From: a virus
Reading direction: 5' to 3' (one strand)
Length of the DNA: 64,000 nucleotides
IMG/VR virus record: IMGVR_UViG_3300044729_003129
Span: 1 to 64,000 of that record
Each line of letters opens with the position of its first letter. Position 1 is the first letter of the stretch. The translations under genes and the position numbers were made by a program. This document shows, in pieces, positions 37,897-46,921 of this stretch. Under the pieces are notes generated by a model. That model was given only the letters and a program-made list of their open reading frames with translations. It had not been told where the DNA came from and ran no database searches.

Positions 37897-38889
37897 TCAA
37901 AACAGGTCGTCTTCGCTAAAGCTTTGATTTTTCTTTGAATATTCAACCGGGCGGCTATGAAAAAAATCCGCCATATTGTTGCCAAGTAGTTCTTCTTCAA
38001 ACCACATAGTGGACTCAAGCAACTCTCTATCCACTTCAAATACTGGTTTAAAACTGATTTGAACAAGGGATTCATTGATACGATTTTTAATAAACTCTTT
38101 AAGAATTGGTGCTGATAGCCCAGGTTCATTTATGCCATTGATCATCCAGTCAACAATCTTAGCTTCAGACTTGTATGCCTCTTCAGCTTCATGCGCGATG
38201 CGTGCCTCAAGCTCATTGTCAAATAGTTCAGGATGCTCTTCACGAATTGTGTTGATAATCTTTATACCAACAAGAGCATGAATGTTTTCTTCATTGCGAG
38301 TATACTTTACTTGCTGATCTGTGTCTTTAAGTACATTTTTAAAACGAGCGAACCAGTTAATAATATAAAACTGAGAAAATAACGAAACATTTTCAACAAA
38401 AAGAGTGAAAAGAATCAAAGCATAGAGATATTGTTTTTTAGAATCTTTATAAAACTTGTGAGTATACTTACGAAGATATTTAACACGACCTTGTATCCAT
38501 TCAAGTTTAAGATTCTCTTCAAAAATATCTTCTAGTTCAAGCACACTAAGTAGACGCTCATAGGCACTATTATGAATAACTTCAATGTTTGCCATAACAT
38601 AGCCTAGATCTTGAAGACTAGGATGCGGCAGGTTTTCTCCCAGCTTGGCCCAAAAAGTTTTTACTGCAACTTCAATTTGTCCAACTGCTGAAAGTGTACG
38701 CACAATAATCTCGCGTTCTTGATCATTTAAATCAACCTTAAATTGCTGCACATCAGATTTAAAACTAAACTCTTTGTCTGTCCAAAATCCATTGTGCATG
38801 GCTTCAATAAACTGCTCTGTCCATGGATAGTGGTTTGGTTTGCGGCTAATTTGTTCTTCGAAGATGCTGTGTGTATTATTGTCGTTCAT
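37897..38889 (-). CDS. nrdB: ribonucleotide reductase small subunit
   Basis: 330 aa ferritin-like subunit. Metal-ligand motifs IEVIHNSAYERLL, RNEENIHALVG and EAEEAYKSEAKIVDWM; C-terminal EDDLF tail for docking into NrdA. Precedes nrdA (21-nt gap) under the promoter at 38923-38952, with a leader of about 25 nt. Confidence 0.92.
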   Translation of the reverse strand: MNDNNTHSIFEEQISRKPNHYPWTEQFIEAMHNGFWTDKEFSFKSDVQQFKVDLNDQEREIIVRTLSAVGQIEVAVKTFWAKLGENLPHPSLQDLGYVMANIEVIHNSAYERLLSVLELEDIFEENLKLEWIQGRVKYLRKYTHKFYKDSKKQYLYALILFTLFVENVSLFSQFYIINWFARFKNVLKDTDQQVKYTRNEENIHALVGIKIINTIREEHPELFDNELEARIAHEAEEAYKSEAKIVDWMINGINEPGLSAPILKEFIKNRINESLVQISFKPVFEVDRELLESTMWFEEELLGNNMADFFHSRPVEYSKKNQSFSEDDLF

Positions 38890-38922
38890 GTTGGAAAATG
38901 TTACGCTGTGTAGCAGATGTTT

Positions 38923-38952
38923 ATTATAAACAGAAAAAGGCGAGTTGTAAAT
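38923..38952 (-). promoter_or_regulatory. early promoter of nrdB-nrdA
   Basis: ATTTAC-N18-TATAAT. Confidence 0.7.
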
Positions 38953-38967
38953 AATTTTTTACACGTC

Positions 38968-39255
38968 TCATGATTCATTCATGGCACGTCTGCGTATGCT
39001 ACGAAGAGCGCCACTAACAGAATCACGTAGTACAATTGTATGCTTGCTATTTTTCTTAGCATAATTGTATAAAGCTTGCTGCTCCTCATCTGCCATATCT
39101 AGATATTTACACCAGCGTTCAAACTTATTTCGCCCGGTTTCAAACCGTCTAAAGATGTCAGTTGGTACATTAAAAAGTCTCCATGTTGCTCCACTTTTAG
39201 GATAGTCAGAAGGTGGCATTGCAACGTCTCCAGTAACTACTTCTTCGTTTTTCAT
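38968..39255 (-). CDS. conserved T4-like phage protein
   Basis: 95 aa. FNVPTDIFRRFETGRNKFERW and HTIVLRDSVSGALRSIRRRA are conserved in T4-like marine phages; function unknown. Basic C-terminus. ATGA overlap with the upstream gene. Confidence 0.7.
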   Translation of the reverse strand: MKNEEVVTGDVAMPPSDYPKSGATWRLFNVPTDIFRRFETGRNKFERWCKYLDMADEEQQALYNYAKKNSKHTIVLRDSVSGALRSIRRRAMNES

Positions 39256-39836
39256 TGCTTAATATCGTGTTGAGTTATTAATACTTTTTGTCCAGTCTTA
39301 CAATGCATGGCGTCATATACATTTACGCCAAAAATATTTCCAACCGGGCATGAATTTTCTGCTATTGATATTGTTGTATTCTTGAGAGCCAATATGTCTC
39401 CAGTTAGTTGTAATGGTAGGTTACGCGTTAATCTGTATGTTCCATGACGAAGAGTGTTGTCTTCATTGAGATACCAAAAAGACTCTTCAAGATGAAGCGC
39501 ACGTGGATCGCACCCAGTGACCTCTTTGATAACCTTAGCAAGTGCTCGATCAGAAACTCCAGTTTTTTCTTTTATGAGATAGAGCGCCGCAAGATACGAA
39601 GCAATTGTAGTCTTGCCAAATGGAATTACATTAAGCATACGTTTAACGTTAAAGACCAATTTATGAAAAATATTATACTTACTTTTTTCTTCACTTGTTT
39701 CTGGTTTGCGAATTACGTTGCCATTTGCATCTATAAGTCCCATCTTATAGGCTCCAGTTTTTGTCCATGGAGTAGTGAGTAAGCGTAAAAATCTAAATGC
39801 GTAAACAGTGTCTGTAGTGCGTGTTAGGAGTCCCAT
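39252..39836 (-). CDS. conserved T4-like phage protein
   Basis: 194 aa. MGLLTRTTDTVYAFRFLRLL, TPWTKTGAYKMGLIDANGNV and PFGKTTIASYLAALYLIKE match a family found in T4-like marine phages of unknown function; it carries a hydrophobic helix around 85-100. Confidence 0.75.
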   Translation of the reverse strand: MGLLTRTTDTVYAFRFLRLLTTPWTKTGAYKMGLIDANGNVIRKPETSEEKSKYNIFHKLVFNVKRMLNVIPFGKTTIASYLAALYLIKEKTGVSDRALAKVIKEVTGCDPRALHLEESFWYLNEDNTLRHGTYRLTRNLPLQLTGDILALKNTTISIAENSCPVGNIFGVNVYDAMHCKTGQKVLITQHDIKQ

Positions 39837-39840
39837 AGTT

Positions 39841-40209
39841 TTAAATTCTTTGAAGTGTTCGAGCTACGTATAGATCAATAGGTATATTTATATATTCGCC
39901 TTCTGGAATATAGTTTAGATAAAGCAAAAATGTCTTAAGTGCTGGCCAACTATGTTCGTTTACTCGATTAAAACACATGCGTGTTGCTGCCTCAGGGTAA
40001 AACATATTGTGAAGTATAATGAGATGGTTTAAGATTAGCCTCTCTTGAAGTATACTTTTATCTTGATATTTTTTAAAGAGTTTTTTGATATACTTCAGAT
40101 GAGCAAGATCTGCATGAAATTCTTTTATGTCTAAACAGCGTGGATTATTATAATGCTTAGCCGCGTAGACTAAAAAATTTTTATCGTTTAACTCATTTAC
40201 CAACTGCAT
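39841..40209 (-). CDS. conserved T4-like phage protein
   Basis: 122 aa. FLVYAAKHYNNPRCLDIKEF, KYIKKLFKKY, LQERLILNHLIILHNMF, PALKTFLLYLNYIPE: a helical family conserved beside 39252-39836 in T4-like phages. Function unknown. Confidence 0.75.
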   Translation of the reverse strand: MQLVNELNDKNFLVYAAKHYNNPRCLDIKEFHADLAHLKYIKKLFKKYQDKSILQERLILNHLIILHNMFYPEAATRMCFNRVNEHSWPALKTFLLYLNYIPEGEYINIPIDLYVARTLQRI

Positions 40210-40229
40210 ATTATAATTTATATCGTCGT

Positions 40230-40544
40230 TTATTTCGACAATAAATCAGTTACAGTCTTCCCTTTTTCCCAAAACTTACAACTCCAATAACGAGCCTTCC
40301 ACTTTGGGCCTGGATCTGTATCACACTGATGGCGAGCTCTAAAACTTTTTAGACGCTCTGGATCATCTCGTTTAATCTCTGCCTTTGGATCACCAAATCC
40401 AAGTTTTATAACGTTGCCCTTTTCATTACGCACATAGACATAAAACTTATGTTTTTCATCGTCGCTACGCCACGGTTCATTGAGAGTCACCTTACGACCA
40501 TCATATTCTGCCTGCTCAGAGATATATTCTTTAAAACGCATCAT
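40230..40544 (-). CDS. conserved virion-type protein with capsid-targeting-like leader
   Basis: 104 aa. N-terminus MMRFKEYISE|Q has the leader pattern of T4 internal proteins. The body (GRKVTLNEPWRSDD, FYVYVRNEKGNVIKLGFGDP, FRARHQCDTDPGPKWKARYW) is strongly conserved in T4-like marine phages. Role unknown. Confidence 0.75.
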   Translation of the reverse strand: MMRFKEYISEQAEYDGRKVTLNEPWRSDDEKHKFYVYVRNEKGNVIKLGFGDPKAEIKRDDPERLKSFRARHQCDTDPGPKWKARYWSCKFWEKGKTVTDLLSK

Positions 40545-40550
40545 AATATA

Positions 40551-41852
40551 TTAGCGTGAGATTTCTTCCCAATCTAGAGATGCGTGAATTTGTGCTGGAT
40601 TACCACCTGAGGCAGTGCTCGCGGAAATTACCAGTGTCAATTCATTTGGAACTCCACTTAAACCATTGCGTTCAAGTTGAAATTTAAATAGCGCTTCTTT
40701 TAAAATATCAAGGGAAGGTTTGCTCTGAGTTGTAGAGCTCATATAACCAGATGCCAATATTCTTCCACCGGTAATTGCACTAGCATCCATCTTATATTCT
40801 ACAGCTGAATCTGCCGATGCTGGCTGCCAAGATCCACTTCCACCAGTAGTTGCACCTCCCGAAACTACTTTCCATTTATAGTTAGTTGTTGATACAGGTA
40901 ATATTGAAAGAGCTGTAAGAATTACAACTGCATCCAGTTTTGTAGATTTTAATCTTATCGTAATCACTGGATAATCAGTGCCCGCAGCAGTTATTAAATT
41001 ATATGGAGCATTAATTGCAGTGCCTATGCTTTGTTGCGCTCCATATAGTTGATATCCACCTTCTGAAATTACTGTAGAGCATATTTGCTTAAGAGTACTT
41101 GTACTGCCAGTGTTAGAGGTATTTTCAATTTCGTATCGCAATGGCAGTGAAGCAGTAGTTATGTATGTAGAAGCAACTATATTAGCATGATGAAATGTAT
41201 GGCATACAACAAATTTTCCATTAATTACAAAACCAACTCGAACGCTGCCAACTCCCAACCATTCAAAATCCATCCATAAAATTTGTGCTTTAGAAATATC
41301 AAGAGTAAGTCCAGACGAACCAGTCTCATTTAATAGTTTATCGCCATTCCACTGTGATTGTGGTATTTTGATATTTTGCAAAGATCCATTTACAATTGTG
41401 CGTTTTACTATATTTAAAGTCGTGCCATCAAGTTCAAAATAGATGCCGTTATCGGCACCATAATATCCTACACGTTGCACTAATCCTGCTTTTGCAGATG
41501 ACATTACAAATGTATTGAGAACTAGCAATGATTTTCCAGGTTGATATGAAAAAACCTTCGTCGTTTCTCGCTTTACAGATGAGCCAGACAGTGCAGTAAC
41601 ACTACAATCAATTAGACCTTGGTTTGCATTAAATGTTGCTGTACCGCTACCAGCTACTTCAGTGTTCCAAAGACCATTGTCAGCAAATCTATGACTAGAA
41701 TCAAATAGAGTAAGCGGTGAAGAAGTGCGCAGTCGTCCAAATGCATCAGTGATTGTTCCGCTTGGAGTAATCTGATCTGCAAGCATGCCAACCTCATAAC
41801 GAGCATGTTTACGAGTTAGCGAACTATCAGAAGTTAAAAATTGGGTTGGCAT
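40551..41852 (-). CDS. virion structural protein, fibre-associated
   Basis: 433 aa. ITDAFGRLRTSSPLTLFDSS, VFSYQPGKSLLVLNTFVM, GYYGADNGIYFELDG, VIVNGSL, FEWLGVGSVRVGFVINGKFV: a beta-sandwich family seen in virions of T4-like marine phages, probably baseplate or tail associated. No leader peptide. Confidence 0.7.
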   Translation of the reverse strand: MPTQFLTSDSSLTRKHARYEVGMLADQITPSGTITDAFGRLRTSSPLTLFDSSHRFADNGLWNTEVAGSGTATFNANQGLIDCSVTALSGSSVKRETTKVFSYQPGKSLLVLNTFVMSSAKAGLVQRVGYYGADNGIYFELDGTTLNIVKRTIVNGSLQNIKIPQSQWNGDKLLNETGSSGLTLDISKAQILWMDFEWLGVGSVRVGFVINGKFVVCHTFHHANIVASTYITTASLPLRYEIENTSNTGSTSTLKQICSTVISEGGYQLYGAQQSIGTAINAPYNLITAAGTDYPVITIRLKSTKLDAVVILTALSILPVSTTNYKWKVVSGGATTGGSGSWQPASADSAVEYKMDASAITGGRILASGYMSSTTQSKPSLDILKEALFKFQLERNGLSGVPNELTLVISASTASGGNPAQIHASLDWEEISR

Positions 41853-41998
41853 ATTTTCTTATTTACAATTTTAGAAACTTTGGTATAATAATTAATATTA
41901 GCTTTTGATGCTAGTATTAAGGTATAAATCTAGATTTTTTATTAGAATCCTGAAAGTTCCGGGACGGATGGCTAATGGGGTTTTAAGGCGAGATAGAA

Positions 41999-43141
41999 TT
42001 AGTTGTTAGCGATGCTACTTTTTACCTTTGAGAGTACGCTTGTATCACCAGTTACAATTGCAATAAGTGATTGAAATGTTGAATTTATAAGATCTTTTTG
42101 TGGCATTGACAGCGGTTTGTCTGCGTCAAGTGCACGCATAGCAAGTACGAGTTTAGGAAGTTCTTCTCTTGATACAAGTCCAGTAGAAGCAAGTTGCTTA
42201 AAGCGGGTCATATCAACCTCTTCGTTTACTTCTTCATACTCATCTGCATCAACTGTGACTTCATATTTTTTATCTACGGTTTCATAGAGATCATCAAGTG
42301 CTAAATAGATTGCTGTAATACTTTCGCGCGTTTCAGAATCGATTTCATCGAGGTTAGAGAGAGTCTCATATAATTCATCTGCCATTTCACAAATGTCTTC
42401 TAGTTCTGATAGTGCTTCTCCGGTTGGATCAACTTCTTCATCTTCAGTACTTTCGCTGTAAAAATCTTCTCGATCAAATTCTGCTTTCGTTTTATCGAGC
42501 GCCTTAAGAGCAGCATTATAGTCAGAGAATATTTGCGAATCTGCACCGCGATAGACTATTGCATATGGGTGAGTCTCATCGTCCAAGACCATAAAAAATA
42601 GATTTATCCAAACCCGGGGACGAGTTGACACACCATAGATATGCTGAATCTTTCCCTTTGTTATGTTTTTAATGCCAAAAAAATGACCAGCAAATTTATT
42701 AACTGGAGCCTCAACAAATCCGCGCTTTTTAAGTGCTTTAACCAAAGTGGCATCAACTTTGACCTGCTCATATATAGCATCTGTTTCGTCATCGGACTGC
42801 TCTTCTTTGATGGTACGCATACGCTTCATGAGTGCCTTAGTGACATCATTTAACTTGGCATAGCTTTCAGTGCCGTCACGATCAATGATACGCCATGGAA
42901 GACGATCGTCATACATAACTGCAAAAAAGATGTCTGCCCATTTTCCAGCACGCATTGGAATGCCCCAAAGTTCTTCTACTTTTCCACGATTAGGTCCTGG
43001 TTTGTATGTAGAAGGCCCGATTGGAGCCTTTTCAAAACCCAAAGATTTTAGTGTAGAAATAAATACCTTATATTCTGCCATCATGCGACCGAGCAGCTCG
43101 TCACCAGATGATTCGTTTAAAATTTCGTTTAATGATTTCAT
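41999..43141 (-). CDS. putative internal/prohead protein
   Basis: 380 aa. Leader MKSLNEILNE|SSG. Two similar domains of about 90 aa (STLKSLGFEKAPI...WADIFFAVMYDD and KALKKRGFVEAPV...WINLFFMVLDDE). An acidic region carries YEEVNE|E sites. The C-terminal MTRFKQLASTGLVSREELPK block is paralogous to one in the 818-residue polyprotein. ATGA overlap with the upstream gene. Confidence 0.7.
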   Translation of the reverse strand: MKSLNEILNESSGDELLGRMMAEYKVFISTLKSLGFEKAPIGPSTYKPGPNRGKVEELWGIPMRAGKWADIFFAVMYDDRLPWRIIDRDGTESYAKLNDVTKALMKRMRTIKEEQSDDETDAIYEQVKVDATLVKALKKRGFVEAPVNKFAGHFFGIKNITKGKIQHIYGVSTRPRVWINLFFMVLDDETHPYAIVYRGADSQIFSDYNAALKALDKTKAEFDREDFYSESTEDEEVDPTGEALSELEDICEMADELYETLSNLDEIDSETRESITAIYLALDDLYETVDKKYEVTVDADEYEEVNEEVDMTRFKQLASTGLVSREELPKLVLAMRALDADKPLSMPQKDLINSTFQSLIAIVTGDTSVLSKVKSSIANN

Positions 43142-43992
43142 GCTTGTTGAATATACTTATTAAAGGCTTCTTTTAGTTCTACAATTGAAGAATAGCTTGG
43201 TGATGTGGATGCATACTCATAGAGTGCATCCATGTCTTTGCTGCCAGTAGCAAGTGAAACTATCTTCATTAGACGAAGAGTGTCTAAACCTATTTCAGTC
43301 TCTTCCTTGATTGGATAGCCAACTTGTGCAGTCTTTTTGGTCTTTACAATCTTTAGCTTTGAAGGATGCTCACTTGAAATTGGTGGAAGGTGAGCGCTGC
43401 GTATGCTACGCTTTGCGCCGTCTTCGCTTGATGAGGTTGCAACTACTGTGCCGTCTGTAGTGTCTACTACAGCATAGAGTTCGCGCATTTCATCAATTTG
43501 TGTAGACTCTTTACGAGTTTTCTTACGAGATTTCATCATCAACTCATAGGTACGTCCATCATAACCGTTCTTTGCCCATAATTCATGTTCATCATTGGTT
43601 AGACCTTTCATAAGGTCAGCAATTGCTTTCCAATTTTCTGTATCGATATATCGATTGATTTGACTTGCTGATACTGTGCTTTCTTCAAGTCCAACCTCTT
43701 CTTTTTTAATATGAAAACTTTTATATTTTTCCCAAGCAGCCTTTATTTGTGCATCGTTATGATTTGGATACATCTTCTTATGTTGCTTTTCAAAGTCAAC
43801 ATAGTTTGTAATTACTGCTTCTTCTATACTCTCATTGCGTTGAGCAGCATAGTATGCTCCGAGTGCCATATTGATGCGTTCTTTTTTTGACTTTCCGGAG
43901 AAGCGGGAGTTGTCGCTGTTAATAAAATCACGAATCCAATCTCCGACTGGATCACTCTTTTTTAGTATTTCAGATAAACTTTTAGTTTTCAT
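43138..43992 (-). CDS. putative internal/prohead protein
   Basis: 284 aa from MKTKSLSEILKKSDPVGDWI. An upstream in-frame ATG at 44097 exists, but a late promoter at 44030-44037 lies between the two and the leader matches that of the next gene. WIRDFINSDNSRFSGKSKKE and RINMALGAYYAAQR are a motif common in capsid-assembly-region proteins of T4-like phages. Acidic linkers carry SIEE|A, GLEE|S and IKEE|T sites. Confidence 0.65.
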   Translation of the reverse strand: MKTKSLSEILKKSDPVGDWIRDFINSDNSRFSGKSKKERINMALGAYYAAQRNESIEEAVITNYVDFEKQHKKMYPNHNDAQIKAAWEKYKSFHIKKEEVGLEESTVSASQINRYIDTENWKAIADLMKGLTNDEHELWAKNGYDGRTYELMMKSRKKTRKESTQIDEMRELYAVVDTTDGTVVATSSSEDGAKRSIRSAHLPPISSEHPSKLKIVKTKKTAQVGYPIKEETEIGLDTLRLMKIVSLATGSKDMDALYEYASTSPSYSSIVELKEAFNKYIQQA

Positions 43993-44029
43993 ATATTGTT
44001 GTATGCTTTGCCCAGGTGTGTCTTTTATA

Positions 44030-44037
44030 TATTTATA
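44030..44037 (-). promoter_or_regulatory. late promoter
   Basis: TATAAATA, 37 nt before ATG 43992. Confidence 0.55.
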
Positions 44038-44077
44038 CAATAGGCCTTTTGTGCCCTCAAAGCCGGCACCATATTCT

Positions 44078-45133
44078 TCATCGAGTTCCAAATTCATGAC
44101 CTGCTACTCTTTGCATTTGTGCTTTAAATTCTTCGAAATCTGGTTTGTCTTTGTAATATTTAATTGTACGTGAAGAGTCATCTTTGCCCTTTATTCTCCA
44201 TTTATAACCAGCTTCTAAACGATCTGGTTTGGTAACCTTTACAACTCGACGCTCATAACCAGCCTCCCATGTTTCTTCGTCGAGCATCAACTTTTCTCGT
44301 ATGTCATGTATAAAAAATTTAACTTGTTTGTCTTCAGTTTCATTTACACATGTCACATAATTAGGACCACGACTGGCAATCTTATATTCTGTGTTGTCTT
44401 TTATTGCCACTACAGAGTCTCCAATGTTGTATATTTCTCCAGAGATATAACGTTCACGAGTTTCGCTTAATGTATCAAACTGAACGTGTTTTCTAAAACT
44501 ATGACTTTCTTTTAGTCCCATGCCTTTGCGCACTGCATTAAAAAGATCCTTTACGTCGCCGTATGTCTTTGGCACGCCCTTTGCAAAAGTTTCAAGATCA
44601 TTGTCTGCTGCTGCGCTTCTCATCTTGCTAGCACTAACGGCAAAGGTACTTGCACCAGTACGGCTGTCAATATCAGGATCACGTTGACCAGTTGATACAA
44701 TGTTTATGCCATCAGGAAATTTATAATAGCCATGCGTGCCCTTTACGCCGTCATATTTACGAAGCAATGCCTTAAACTCTTCAACACGATCGCTACCAAC
44801 AGCAACTGTAAAGCGAGTATAACCTTCATCATATGCACTTGTTGCTATGTCAAATACATTTTTAACAGACCGATCTAATATAATATTGCGACCATATTGT
44901 GGAAACATTTTACGCATAAATTTAATCTTTTCCTCATAACCCAAAGGATTTTTCTTTGGATCTTCACTTTGAGATGCGTATATTCTAAATGGTTTACCTT
45001 TTGCAAGTTTTGCTATGGCTTCAATATTTTCTTCATGGCCGCGTGTAGGCGGATTAAAACGGCCAAAAGAAACTATAATTTCAGAAGTCTTTTCTTCAGT
45101 GTATGTCTTAAATGATTTTAAGTGAACTCCCAT
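44078..45133 (-). CDS. nucleotidyltransferase with capsid-targeting-like leader
   Basis: 351 aa from MGVHLKSFKTYTEE|K; this ATG is 5 nt past the upstream stop. Cytidylyltransferase-like fold: IIVSFGRFNPPTRGHEENIE has the HxGH-type motif (here RGH), VAVGSDRVEEF, and ISxSKMR-type VSASKMRSAA. NadM/FAD-synthetase-like adenylyl or cytidylyl transfer is possible; the substrate is unknown. The last 130 aa are a separate basic domain. Probably packaged in the virion if the leader is real. Confidence 0.75.
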   Translation of the reverse strand: MGVHLKSFKTYTEEKTSEIIVSFGRFNPPTRGHEENIEAIAKLAKGKPFRIYASQSEDPKKNPLGYEEKIKFMRKMFPQYGRNIILDRSVKNVFDIATSAYDEGYTRFTVAVGSDRVEEFKALLRKYDGVKGTHGYYKFPDGINIVSTGQRDPDIDSRTGASTFAVSASKMRSAAADNDLETFAKGVPKTYGDVKDLFNAVRKGMGLKESHSFRKHVQFDTLSETRERYISGEIYNIGDSVVAIKDNTEYKIASRGPNYVTCVNETEDKQVKFFIHDIREKLMLDEETWEAGYERRVVKVTKPDRLEAGYKWRIKGKDDSSRTIKYYKDKPDFEEFKAQMQRVAGHEFGTR

Positions 45134-45137
45134 AATT

Positions 45138-45824
45138 TTATTTTTTTCTAAATCGTGCAACTTCCTTTGCCCGTACTTGTGTTAATAACTTTGCTGCTAA
45201 AGAATTTATAAGATTTTTTTGTTTTGACAGCGCCTTTTCAACTCGTGAACGTGCAGCATATGATACTTCACTTTTGCTCTTGCCTCCAAGTAAACGTTTA
45301 GCTAGTTGGTTACGAGCTGCACGACGTGCACGAGCTTTTAATACTTCATTTGATGCGCGACGGCGTTTTGCCCGCTCGCGACCAACCTTTATGCGACTCT
45401 TGAGTCGACGCATAGCTGCACGGCGTGCCATACGCTGCTGAATAGTTAATACTTCAACAATTGTTTCTTCCTTTAGCATTTGCAACACACTATCACGAGC
45501 ATTAGTCAATATTCCTATTTTGTTGAGTGTGTCTTTTGTTTTTTCAGCAGACTTTAATTTTTTAAGTTCGTCATTAATTCTACGAAGTTCTGCATTCAAC
45601 TCATGTTTTGACATAGTATCATAGACAGACTCTTCTATGTCATGACAGTCACAGTCACAGTCACAGTCTGCTGGACACTCACATTCTGGGTCCTCTTCAC
45701 TGATCATCCAATCTCGTTTGCGTTTTTTGTATGCAGTGATCATAATGTCAAGCGGATCATAGTTATATGAGCCATCTGTAGGGTCAACTGTTAGTAGATC
45801 TTTGAGTCTTACTTCTTTTTTCAT
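45138..45824 (-). CDS. basic protein with Cys-Asp repeat linker
   Basis: 228 aa. Residues about 45-62 read DPECECPADCDCDCDCHD, encoded by a GACTGT tandem repeat. MISEE|D and DIEE|S and LKEE|T are candidate prohead-protease sites. The C-terminal 110 aa are an Arg/Ala/Lys-rich helix (LTIQQRMARRAAMRRLKSRI ...) known from T4-like marine phages, likely nucleic-acid binding. Suits a core/internal protein role. Confidence 0.7.
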   Translation of the reverse strand: MKKEVRLKDLLTVDPTDGSYNYDPLDIMITAYKKRKRDWMISEEDPECECPADCDCDCDCHDIEESVYDTMSKHELNAELRRINDELKKLKSAEKTKDTLNKIGILTNARDSVLQMLKEETIVEVLTIQQRMARRAAMRRLKSRIKVGRERAKRRRASNEVLKARARRAARNQLAKRLLGGKSKSEVSYAARSRVEKALSKQKNLINSLAAKLLTQVRAKEVARFRKK

Positions 45825-45836
45825 ATGCAGATTATA

Positions 45837-45844
45837 TATTTATA
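45837..45844 (-). promoter_or_regulatory. late promoter
   Basis: TATAAATA, 12 nt before ATG 45824. Confidence 0.65.
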
Positions 45845-45845
45845 C

Positions 45846-46292
45846 TTATTTACCCTTATGCTGCGCCCACAGGTCAGCATCTGTAGTCTTTTGAGTAGGT
45901 CCACCCATAATAAAGCTGTTGACGCGAGCATATGCCCACTGGTGCTGTGAGGCTCCTGGCCGATGACCAGTTTTCCATGCAGCCATGCCGCGATCAAATA
46001 CTTTTTTAAGAATGTTGTATGCTATGCCAGTCTTTTCTGCTTTCTTTTGAAGTGCACTTGTTTCTGATTCTTCAAGCTCTTCTCCGTATTTGTCGGCATA
46101 TGCCTGCGTCCATTTAGATGTTTTTGTATCGGCGCGTGCATCTCCAGGCGCAGGTTTGTATGCGTCTGCGTCATCATCACTCATACGGGTCTGACGATTA
46201 AAATGAGCGCTTCGTTTATCAGACGTACTCTTTGACAAGCCTCTATAATAGGCATTATTCTCCAATAAAAATTCTTTAAATGATTGCATCAT
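45846..46292 (-). CDS. DUF5824-like protein with capsid-targeting-like leader
   Basis: 148 aa. Leader MMQSFKEFLLE|N; second site ELEE|S. C-terminal half KAEKTGIAYNILKKVFDRGM, AAWKTGHRPGASQHQWAYAR, VNSFIMGG is the DUF5824 signature of T4-like phages. Function unknown. ATGA overlap upstream. Confidence 0.78.
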   Translation of the reverse strand: MMQSFKEFLLENNAYYRGLSKSTSDKRSAHFNRQTRMSDDDADAYKPAPGDARADTKTSKWTQAYADKYGEELEESETSALQKKAEKTGIAYNILKKVFDRGMAAWKTGHRPGASQHQWAYARVNSFIMGGPTQKTTDADLWAQHKGK

Positions 46293-46918
46293 GATGGTGT
46301 TGCTGTAAAGTTTGTCATATATTGATCATCAGTATAGCTAACTTTTGTGTTTTCTACACTGTATATATTGCTATCAATCTTATATCCTGGATTGCATGTT
46401 ATAGGCTCATCACTCCATGCTTTGTCATGCCACAAGATTCGATTGTTTGGATATGCATAAAAATGACCACTGTCCGCTTTAAAAAGATGAGCGCACTTGT
46501 GTTCGCTTGTCTCTGAAAAGTTTGTGTCTAATACCCCTTTATTTTCCCAAGCCCAATCAAGAGTAAAGAGATATTCACCCCAGACTTTAGCAGTCGATGG
46601 AGTTATAAGTTCTGCTCTCAAACCCCTAAAGCGAGAGCGAATAGAAACATCAATATACGGACTAAAGCAGTCCCAGTAGACGAGTTCTTCGAGTGGAAGC
46701 GGATCGCACTCTTTCCAACAAAATGCTGAGAGTGGGCGACGAGTCCAGTTTACACCATTTGACAAGAATGCTTCAAAGAGTGGAACACGATTTTCAATAG
46801 AAGCTACTGAGTGTATATTGACAGGAGTATATTCGCCATGACCCTTTTCATGATTAAAAAGATATTCGTTTCTTATGAAACATGTGATATTCGGAGTGTT
46901 ATGATTTAAGTATGGCAT
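46289..46918 (-). CDS. conserved T4-like phage protein
   Basis: 209 aa. MPYLNHNTPNITCFIRNEYL, EKGHGEYTPVNIHSVASIEN and PLSAFCWKE match a protein conserved in T4-like marine phages. Trp-rich; no leader. Function unknown. Confidence 0.75.
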   Translation of the reverse strand: MPYLNHNTPNITCFIRNEYLFNHEKGHGEYTPVNIHSVASIENRVPLFEAFLSNGVNWTRRPLSAFCWKECDPLPLEELVYWDCFSPYIDVSIRSRFRGLRAELITPSTAKVWGEYLFTLDWAWENKGVLDTNFSETSEHKCAHLFKADSGHFYAYPNNRILWHDKAWSDEPITCNPGYKIDSNIYSVENTKVSYTDDQYMTNFTATPS

Positions 46919-46921
46919 CGC

